From an uncultured Lentisphaeria bacterium (GTDB lineage: Bacteria > Verrucomicrobiota > Lentisphaeria > Victivallales > Victivallaceae), in the NCBI GenBank assembly GCA_949298665.1, contig CASFXO010000371.1, positions 1-6,408 of the forward strand: 6,408 nt of DNA, in the 5' to 3' direction. Shown here one piece after another: positions 1-5,680 of the stretch. The stretch's first letter is position 1; every line of letters begins with the position of its first letter. A program made the position numbers and the translations under genes. The notes beneath the pieces were generated by a model. The model saw only the letters and a program-made list of their open reading frames with translations. It was not told the DNA's origin and did not search any database.

Positions 1-589
1 GTTCATTCCGATACCCCCACATGGCGTCGAGCGTATTGACCGCCCGCAGCCAGACCGCTCCCGCCGCCGCGCCGGCCAGGCCCCCCGCCAGATATCCCAC
101 GGTCGCCCAGAACAGCGGACTGGTGACCGCGTCAATGAGATTTTCCCCCAGACTCTCGATGCCGCCGCGCACGATTTCGGATTCCGGCAGCGTCATGGTA
201 TCGCGGCTGACGATCCGCGACAATGCCCGGCGGGCTTCCGGCAGACGGCCGTGCCGCAGGGGCTTTTCGATCGCCCGCGCGTGATCGCCGAGGCTGCGCA
301 GCGCCACGGTTATGTAAATCCAGACCACCGCTGCCAGCCAGCCGGCCCAGGGCAGCAGCGCACAGCTCAGGCGCACCGTCACCCCCGCCGCCGCGGCCGG
401 CAGCAGCGTCAGCACCAGCCAGCCTGCCAGTCCGGACGCCACGCCGTCACCGAACATCCGGCGACAGTGTTTCTCCGTCCACTCCGCCGTTTTTCCGAAA
501 AGCACCACCGGATGCAGTCGGCTCCGGGGATCGCCCAGCAGCCGGTCCAGCCCCAGCGCACCGAGCAGCAGCAGCATCAACTGGAACAT
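1..589 (-). CDS. cbiB: CbiB, adenosylcobinamide-phosphate synthase (3' end cut by window)
   Basis: This integral membrane enzyme joins (R)-1-amino-2-propanol or its O-phosphate to the f-propionate of adenosylcobyric acid, giving adenosylcobinamide (phosphate). The visible part is 196 codons, about 60% of a family length near 310-320 residues. Family motifs are LDRLLGDP (14-21) followed by HPVVLFGK (26-33), SRDTMTLPESEIVRGGIES (128-146) with LGENLIDAVTSPLF (147-160), and AVNTLDAMWGYRNE (183-196) at the window edge. Hydrophobic segments near 2-13, 52-72, 77-99 and 157-181 fit a multi-pass membrane protein. I chose the ATG at 589 because GAGGAG lies 8 bases upstream of it. A second in-frame ATG at 577 shares one base with the cbiA stop and is a weaker alternative. 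The gene overlaps the end of cbiA by 13 bases. It is also called cobD in the aerobic-pathway nomenclature. Confidence 0.95.
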   Translation of the reverse strand, partial: MFQLMLLLLGALGLDRLLGDPRSRLHPVVLFGKTAEWTEKHCRRMFGDGVASGLAGWLVLTLLPAAAAGVTVRLSCALLPWAGWLAAVVWIYITVALRSLGDHARAIEKPLRHGRLPEARRALSRIVSRDTMTLPESEIVRGGIESLGENLIDAVTSPLFWATVGYLAGGLAGAAAGAVWLRAVNTLDAMWGYRNE

Positions 590-1908
590 GCCGCCATCTC
601 CTCGATCCAGCGATCCAGCGCCGCCGGGTTGGAAGCGAAATGCACATGCACATAACTTCCCGACACATGTCCGCGCACCCCGCCCGCCGGTTTTTCCGTC
701 CCGTCCCGGCCGACCGCCTGCCACAATGCCGGGCCTTCCGGTTCCGCCGCCAGCGACGAATAATGAAATTCATGGCCGCGCACCCTGCCCCAGCGGCCCC
801 GGCATTCCCGATAACCGAGCGCGGTCAGGCGCCGGTTCATCTGCGCGTGGCCCGGCAGCAGCCCCGCCATGGGAAACCTGCGCCCGTCAAAATCGGTCAG
901 TGTTTCCAGTAAATACAAATAGCCGCCGCACTCCCCGTACACCGGACGCCGGGCGGCAAAAGCCCGGAGCGCCGCCAGCATGGCCTGATTTCCGGACAAC
1001 CGCCCGGCAAAGAGTTCCGGATACCCGCCTCCCAGATACACGCCGTCCGCCGCCTCCGGCAATGCCGCGTCCGTCAGCGGCGAAAAGAAAACCGTCTCCA
1101 CCCCCCGCTCCCGCAGCATTTCCAGATTCTCCTCGTAATAAAATAAAAACGCCGCATCCCGCGCCACCGCCAGAAGCAGTTTCCGCCCTTCCGGCCGCCC
1201 CGCGACCGGCCCCGGCAACCGCTCCGGCCGCGGTTTCCGGGTCAGGCGCAACAGCTGTTCCACATCTACAAACGCCTCCACCGCGTCCGCCAGTGCTTCC
1301 AGCATCGACTCCGGCAACTGCGCGGTATCCAGACCAAGGTGCCGCTCCGGCATCCGGAGGCGCTCGTCCTTCCGCAACGCCCCGAGCAGCGGCGGCAGCC
1401 CCGCCGCCGCCAGCGCCTCGCGCAACAGTTCCGCATGGCGCTCCGAACCGACCTGATTCGCCACCACGCCGACAATCCGAACATCCCGTCGCCAGCGGAC
1501 AAACCCCGCCACCAGCGGCGCAATCGACGCCCCGAGTCCGGAGGCGTTCACCGTCAGCACCACCGGCAGTTTCAACTGCGCGGCAATCGCTCCGGCACCG
1601 TCCGATCCCGTCGCGTCGCGCCCGTCGAAAAGCCCCATCACTCCTTCGACCACCGCCGCGTCCGCATCGGCGGCACAACGGCGCCAGGCGGATTCGACGT
1701 TGCCGAAGAAACCGTCCAGATTGGTCGAAACCCGCCCCGCCGCCTGCCGGTGCAGCAGCGGGTCAATATAATCCGGCCCGCACTTGAACGGCATCACCCG
1801 CAGACCACGCCGCGCCAGACTTCGCAACAACCCGAGCGTCAGCGTGGTCTTGCCGCAGCCGGAATTCGTGCCGCCGACCAGAAAGGCTGAAAAATCACCC
1901 GCCGACAT
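577..1908 (-). CDS. cbiA: CbiA, cobyrinate a,c-diamide synthase (glutamine-hydrolysing)
   Basis: This cytoplasmic enzyme amidates the a and c acetate side chains of cobyrinic acid, using ATP and ammonia from glutamine. The 443 residues match the usual family length of about 450. The N-terminal P-loop synthetase domain has GTNSGCGKT (13-21), FKCGPDYIDPLLH (41-53), a Walker B-like VEGVMGLFDG (88-97) and NASGLGASIAPLVAGF (121-136). The C-terminal glutaminase-like domain has YLGGGYPELFAGRL (291-304), the nucleophile Cys327 in YGECGGYLYL, GHEFHYSS (378-385) and GSYVHVHFASNP (417-428), where His421 is the probable catalytic His. CobQ/CbiP is unlikely because the P-loop and the HFASNP ending follow the CbiA/CobB subfamily. 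Early cobalt insertion favours the name cbiA over cobB. The ATG at 1908 overlaps cbiH by 14 bases and has only a weak GGGA-like site upstream, so its translation probably depends on ribosomes finishing cbiH. Confidence 0.97.
   Translation of the reverse strand: MSAGDFSAFLVGGTNSGCGKTTLTLGLLRSLARRGLRVMPFKCGPDYIDPLLHRQAAGRVSTNLDGFFGNVESAWRRCAADADAAVVEGVMGLFDGRDATGSDGAGAIAAQLKLPVVLTVNASGLGASIAPLVAGFVRWRRDVRIVGVVANQVGSERHAELLREALAAAGLPPLLGALRKDERLRMPERHLGLDTAQLPESMLEALADAVEAFVDVEQLLRLTRKPRPERLPGPVAGRPEGRKLLLAVARDAAFLFYYEENLEMLRERGVETVFFSPLTDAALPEAADGVYLGGGYPELFAGRLSGNQAMLAALRAFAARRPVYGECGGYLYLLETLTDFDGRRFPMAGLLPGHAQMNRRLTALGYRECRGRWGRVRGHEFHYSSLAAEPEGPALWQAVGRDGTEKPAGGVRGHVSGSYVHVHFASNPAALDRWIEEMAACSS
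598..603 (-). promoter_or_regulatory. Ribosome-binding site of cbiB
   Basis: GAGGAG on the minus strand ends 8 bases before the ATG at 589 and lies inside the last codons of cbiA. It favours 589 over the later in-frame ATG at 577 as the cbiB start. Confidence 0.7.
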
Positions 1909-2644
1909 CGTATTTTTCCCGATACCCGCGCGGACAAAACATCCGGCCGTCCCGCAGAATGCATTGCGAATTGCCGATCAGCACCAGCGTCGTCATCTGC
2001 ACGTCCGCCAGCGGAAACTCCTCCAGACGCCCCAGCACGATCCGCTGACCGGCGCGATAGGCGTCCCGGACCAGCGCGAACGGCGGATTTTTCCCGCCCG
2101 CCAGAAACGTCCGCACCGCGAATTCCAGCAGTTCCCGTCGCCGGGAACTCGCCGGATTGTACAGCGCCACCGGCAGATCCAGCTCGGCGGCGGCCACCAG
2201 CCGTTTCCGGATCTGCTCCGCCGGCGTCATCAGATCCGACAAACTCAACACCATGAAGTCGTTCATCAGCGGCGCCCCGACCAGCGCCGCGCAGGACTGC
2301 GCCGCCGTCACCCCCGGCACCACCGTCACCCGGATTCCCGCATAACGCGCCTCTCCGGTCAGTTCCAGCAGCAGTCCCGCCATGCCGTACACGCCCGCGT
2401 CGCCCGAAGAAACCACCGCCACCCGTGCGCCTTCCAGCACCGCTTCCAGAGCCGCCCGGCCGCGCGCCACCTCCTCCCGCATCGATCCGGCAATCAGGCG
2501 CTTTCCCGCCAGCAGCGGCCGGATCAGCTCCAGATAGGGCCGGTACCCCGCCACGCAATCGCACTCCGCCAGAACCCGGCGCGCCTCCCCGGTCAGATGC
2601 TCCTCATCCCCCGGTCCGATGCCGACGGCGAATATTTCAAACAT
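1895..2644 (-). CDS. cbiH: CbiH/CobJ family (cobalt-)precorrin-3B C17-methyltransferase
   Basis: This SAM-dependent enzyme methylates C17 of cobalt-precorrin-3 and drives ring contraction, forming the delta-lactone intermediate cobalt-precorrin-4. The chosen product is 249 residues, a normal single-domain length. Motifs in order are VGIGPGDEEHLT (7-18, SAM-site glycine loop), VAGYRPYLELI (31-41), VVSSGDAGVYGMAG (77-90), VPGVTAAQSCAALVGAPLMN (109-128), SLSDLMTP (134-141), VALYNPASSRRRELLE (159-174), VLIGNSQ (221-227) and the C-terminal CPRGYREKY (237-245). I start it at the ATG at 2644, not at the in-frame ATG at 2662: AAGGAGG sits correctly before 2644, and MFEIFAVGIGPG is the expected N-terminus. 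It overlaps the cbiFG stop by 8 bases. The anaerobic setting favours cbiH over cobJ, although sequence alone barely separates them. There is no sign of the iron-sulfur extension seen in long CbiH variants. Confidence 0.95.
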   Translation of the reverse strand: MFEIFAVGIGPGDEEHLTGEARRVLAECDCVAGYRPYLELIRPLLAGKRLIAGSMREEVARGRAALEAVLEGARVAVVSSGDAGVYGMAGLLLELTGEARYAGIRVTVVPGVTAAQSCAALVGAPLMNDFMVLSLSDLMTPAEQIRKRLVAAAELDLPVALYNPASSRRRELLEFAVRTFLAGGKNPPFALVRDAYRAGQRIVLGRLEEFPLADVQMTTLVLIGNSQCILRDGRMFCPRGYREKYDVGG

Positions 2645-4469
2645 GCTCTTCTCCTCCTTCATCCGGCGCCGGAAATGCCGCCAGCGCCACGGTTACATCG
2701 GCATCCGCCGTCTTCTCCACCACCAGCCGTCCCGACGGCCCCGCCGCCAGCAGCGCCGCCGCTTCGGATACGGAATGCAGCGCCAGATGCCGCTCCGCCG
2801 CCGCCGACGGATTCGGCACCGCGACCGCATTCAGCGCCGCCGCCGGAAACAGCCGCAATTCCCGCCCCCACGACGCGGCCCATTCCGTCAATCCCGCTTC
2901 GTCTTTCTTCACCTCCGCGGAGGCGATGACAGCCACCTCGTCCCGGCGCACGCCGTGACGCTCCAGCACCCGTTCCGCCACTGCGGCGATCCGCGCGGCG
3001 GAAACGCCCCGGCGGCAGCCGACCCCGAGTGCAAACCGTTCCCGGCGCAACGTCCAGCCCCGTCCCCCCGTACGAATGATGATGACGCCGTCCTCCCGTT
3101 CCCGCACCAGCCGGCAGAACGGCAGTCCGGCAAATTCCTCTTCAAAAACCCCGCGCGGCATTTCCAGTTCCACCGGCTGCTCTTCCAGCATCGCCGAAGC
3201 CAGCATCGTCAGGCTTTCCGGCGGTTCGATCCGGTAATGCCGCCGCGCCGCGAATTCATCCCAGGCCGGGTAATGCCGCACGTCGCTTGCCGTGGTAATC
3301 ACCGCCCGGCCGCCGGTAATCCGCGCCACGTCCGTCGCCAGCGCATTCGCGCCCCCGACGTGTCCCGAAAGCAGACTCACCGCGTAATTCCCCGCCTCAT
3401 CGCAGACCGCCACCGCCGGATCGTGCTTCTTGTCCGCGCACACCCCGGCCAGCTGCCGCACGACAATCCCCGCCGCCATCACCATCACCAGCCCGTCGAA
3501 ACGCGGCCAGGCGGCGCGGAAGGCGGCGGCGAAATCGCCGTCGGGATAGGTTTCCAGCCGCATGGCGGGAGCGCCGGCCCGGAATTTCTCCGGCAGAATC
3601 AAGGTGGCGTCCTCCAGCCCGGCGGCAATCTCCGCCGCCTTCCAGACGCCGCGCCGGGTCAGCGCCATCAACGCCACCCGGCCCCGGAATCCCCCCCGGC
3701 TGTCCGTGCCGTGTCGATAACCGGTCGTGAAATTCCGGTCATACAGTCGGGACAAATCCCCGTTGCGCGACAGGACTTCGCCGATCACGATCATCGCCTG
3801 CCGTTTGATCCCCGCCGCCACTGTCTTTTCGGCGATGTCGGCAAGCGTGCCGCGAACAATCTGTTCATTTTCCCAGCTGGCGCGATACACCACCGCTACC
3901 GGAGTCGTCGCCGGACGCCCCGCCGCCAGCAGCCGCCCCGCCAGTCCGGACAGATCGGCCACACTCAGAAACAGACACAGGGTCGTCCCGTGCGCCGCCA
4001 GTTTTCCCAGCGCCTCCGATTCCGGCACCGGCGTCCGGCCCGCCTCCCGGGTCAAAATCACGCTCTGGGACAGTCCCGGCATGGTCAATTCCGTCTTCAA
4101 CGCCGCGGCGGCGGCGAACACGCTGCTCACCCCCGGCACCACTTCATACGGAATCCCCAGCCGATCCAGCTCCCGGTACTGTTCGGAAACCGCTCCGTAC
4201 ATCGCCGGATCCCCGGTATGCAGCCGCACCACCCGGCGTCCCGCCCGGTAGTGCGACACCAGCAGCTCCAGCACGTCCGGCAACGCCAGAAGCGCACTGT
4301 TGCAGAAAACCGCCCGCGGCGCCGTTTCCAGTAATTTTTCATTCACCAGCGACCCGGCGTAAATCACCACGTCCGCCGCCGCCAGACGCGCCGCGCCGCG
4401 CAATGTAATCAGATCGGGTGCCCCCGGACCGGCTCCGACAAAGGAGATGTGTCCCTGCTTATCCTTCAT
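2637..4469 (-). CDS. cbiF/cbiG: Fused CbiF (cobalt-precorrin-4 C11-methyltransferase) and CbiG (cobalt-precorrin-5A hydrolase)
   Basis: A 610-residue two-domain protein expected to carry out two consecutive steps: SAM-dependent methylation at C11, then opening of the ring A delta-lactone with release of the two-carbon (C20) fragment as acetaldehyde. Residues 1 to about 251 are CbiF/CobM: FVGAGPGAPDLITLRG (10-25), RLHTGDPAMYGAV (82-94), VPGVSSVFAAAAALKTELTM (111-130) and ASWENEQIVRGTL (197-209). After a linker near 252-262, CbiG follows: GRVALMALTRRG (263-274), AAGIVVRQLAG (332-342), DKKHDPAVAVCDEAG (346-360), SLLSGHVGGANALA (365-378), ITTASD (391-396), LGVGCRRGVSAARI (481-494), SAEVKKDEAGL (517-527) and EKTADADVTVALA (585-597). 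Each half has about full family length (near 250 and 350 residues), and the frame is open throughout, so this is a fusion and not a frameshift joining. The ATG at 4469 overlaps the cbiET stop as ATGA. Confidence 0.96.
   Translation of the reverse strand: MKDKQGHISFVGAGPGAPDLITLRGAARLAAADVVIYAGSLVNEKLLETAPRAVFCNSALLALPDVLELLVSHYRAGRRVVRLHTGDPAMYGAVSEQYRELDRLGIPYEVVPGVSSVFAAAAALKTELTMPGLSQSVILTREAGRTPVPESEALGKLAAHGTTLCLFLSVADLSGLAGRLLAAGRPATTPVAVVYRASWENEQIVRGTLADIAEKTVAAGIKRQAMIVIGEVLSRNGDLSRLYDRNFTTGYRHGTDSRGGFRGRVALMALTRRGVWKAAEIAAGLEDATLILPEKFRAGAPAMRLETYPDGDFAAAFRAAWPRFDGLVMVMAAGIVVRQLAGVCADKKHDPAVAVCDEAGNYAVSLLSGHVGGANALATDVARITGGRAVITTASDVRHYPAWDEFAARRHYRIEPPESLTMLASAMLEEQPVELEMPRGVFEEEFAGLPFCRLVREREDGVIIIRTGGRGWTLRRERFALGVGCRRGVSAARIAAVAERVLERHGVRRDEVAVIASAEVKKDEAGLTEWAASWGRELRLFPAAALNAVAVPNPSAAAERHLALHSVSEAAALLAAGPSGRLVVEKTADADVTVALAAFPAPDEGGEEHV
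2651..2659 (-). promoter_or_regulatory. Strong ribosome-binding site of cbiH
   Basis: AAGGAGGAG on the minus strand contains a full AGGAGG core 8 bases, and an AGGAG 6 bases, before the ATG at 2644. It lies inside the last codons of cbiFG. The upstream ATG at 2660-2662 directly abuts this site and would have no such signal of its own, so it fixes the cbiH start at 2644. It is the best Shine-Dalgarno match among the five gene starts in the window. Confidence 0.8.
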
Positions 4470-5680
4470 GCGTTCTCTTCGCCTTTCTCAAAAACCGCCA
4501 TCATAATCGGATTTTCCGCCCGCCAGCAGCTGCCCCCCCCCAGCGCCGCGGCACGGGCCAGGCTGAGCGTCAGCAATTCCCGGCGGCACTCCGGATGAAA
4601 CGTCCCCAGCAGCGCCTCCGTTTCCACGGTCACCGCCGTCATCACCAGCCTTCCCCCCGGCGCCAGCGCGGCAAAACTCCGTTCCAGCAACTCCCGCCCG
4701 CCGCCGCCGATGAAAATCCGGCAGGGCCGCGGCAGATCCTCCGGCAGGCCCCCCGCGATCCCCTCCCGCACCGTGACGTTGTCCAGCCCCTCACGGTCCA
4801 GATTCGCCCGCAGCTGCGCCAGTCGTCCGGCGTCCTTCTCCACCGCCCAGACCCGCAGTCCGGGACACAGCCCCGCCGCCTCCAGTCCGACGGAACCGCT
4901 GCCCGCCCCCAGATCCCACAGCACCCCTTCCGACGGCAGGCGCAGTTTCGCCAGCACCACCGCCCGGACTTCCGGGTGCGTGATCATATTGCGGTAATGC
5001 TGATACCGGTCGTCCGGCAAGCCCAGCGGCAATTCCGGCCCGGCGGCCTCCGCCGCCGGATCCGGCAGCAGCGCCAGCACCGAAAGCGACCGCGCCGCCC
5101 CCGGTTCCCGCGCCAGTTCCGCCAGCGTTCCGGTCCAGACCCGTTCCTCCGGCAAGCCCAGATCGCACCCGATGGCCGCCCGGCGGCCGGCCGCCGCCGG
5201 ATATGCCGTCACCAGCGCCGCGGCAATCGCCGGAGCCGGTCGCGCCGCGTCCCCGTAAACCGCCGCCACCGGCGCCCGCAGCATCGCCCGGAACGGCAAC
5301 GGTTTTCCGCCGTGCAGCGAAAACAACCGCACCCGGCTCCAGTCCTGCCCCAGTCGCGCAAAAAGTTCCTGAAACGCCGTCGGCGCGGGATGAAACCGCC
5401 ACTGCGTTTCCACAGGCATGATCCGTTTCAACGTCCCTCCCACCCCGCAATACAGCGGATCTCCGGAGGCCAGCACCGCCAGATCCCCCTCCGGCAACGC
5501 CGCCAGACGCTCGGCCAGTCGGCCGTCCAGCACGATCCGTTCCGCGCCCTCCGGCAGCGGCACCGCCGCCAGCAACCGCGCCGACCCGGCCACGCGCCGC
5601 GCCCGGGCCAGCGCCGCCGCCCCTGACGGGAGGAGCGCGTTCCCCGCCCCCACACCGATGACATCAATCGTATCTTTCAT
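4466..5680 (-). CDS. cbiET: CbiET fusion (CobL-like): cobalt-precorrin-7 C5-methyltransferase and cobalt-precorrin-6B C15-methyltransferase (decarboxylating)
   Basis: This cytoplasmic bifunctional methyltransferase methylates C15 with loss of the C12 acetate carboxyl (CbiT half) and C5 (CbiE half), giving cobalt-precorrin-8. It has 404 residues, as usual for CobL/CbiET. The CbiE domain (1 to about 205) shows DVIGVGAGNALLPSGA (6-21), VAGSARLLAAVP (30-41), VLASGDPLYCGVGGTL (69-84) and SLHGGKPLPF (121-130). The glycine loop has GVGAG where many relatives have GIGPG. The CbiT domain (about 225-400) shows YQHYRNMITHPEVRAVVLAK (226-245), the class I SAM motif LWDLGAGSGSVGLEAA (254-269), VEKDAGRLAQLRANL (280-294) and RIFIGGGGRELLE (321-333). 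I start it at the ATG at 5680, which overlaps the cbiD stop as ATGA. The longer frame from 5743 adds 21 residues with no family match. A run of nine G lies in codons 380-383. Confidence 0.96.
   Translation of the reverse strand: MKDTIDVIGVGAGNALLPSGAAALARARRVAGSARLLAAVPLPEGAERIVLDGRLAERLAALPEGDLAVLASGDPLYCGVGGTLKRIMPVETQWRFHPAPTAFQELFARLGQDWSRVRLFSLHGGKPLPFRAMLRAPVAAVYGDAARPAPAIAAALVTAYPAAAGRRAAIGCDLGLPEERVWTGTLAELAREPGAARSLSVLALLPDPAAEAAGPELPLGLPDDRYQHYRNMITHPEVRAVVLAKLRLPSEGVLWDLGAGSGSVGLEAAGLCPGLRVWAVEKDAGRLAQLRANLDREGLDNVTVREGIAGGLPEDLPRPCRIFIGGGGRELLERSFAALAPGGRLVMTAVTVETEALLGTFHPECRRELLTLSLARAAALGGGSCWRAENPIMMAVFEKGEENA
4533..4541 (-). repeat. Run of nine G on the coding strand, inside cbiET
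   Basis: Nine consecutive C on the plus strand (G on the coding strand) encode the end of Leu380 and Gly381-Gly383 of CbiET. It is the longest homopolymer I found in the window. A one-base loss would bring in a stop at 4503-4501, and a one-base gain a stop at 4490-4488. Both lie just before the cbiFG start at 4469, so slippage would change only the last 20 or so residues and end translation slightly upstream of the normal ATGA junction. Confidence 0.85.

Noticed and set aside
1132..1152. A/T-rich patch within GC-rich DNA, considered as a promoter
   Set aside because: It encodes FLFYYEENL of CbiA, a motif rich in Phe and Tyr and thus A/T-rich codons. No paired -35/-10 arrangement is convincing and no gene starts just downstream.
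2637..4469. The CbiF-CbiG fusion as an artefact of two genes joined by a sequencing error
   Set aside because: Both domains read in the same frame, with the linker in normal codon use and each half about full length. An error joining two genes would more likely leave a truncated or scrambled boundary.
588..5626. Long plus-strand open frames (588-1787, 1784-2929, 2619-4334, 4418-5626) antisense to the cobalamin genes
   Set aside because: Their translations are dominated by Pro, Arg, Ala, His and Gln without any recognisable domain. Each lies opposite genes with clear family motifs. Long antisense frames are expected in high-G+C DNA where stop codons are rare.
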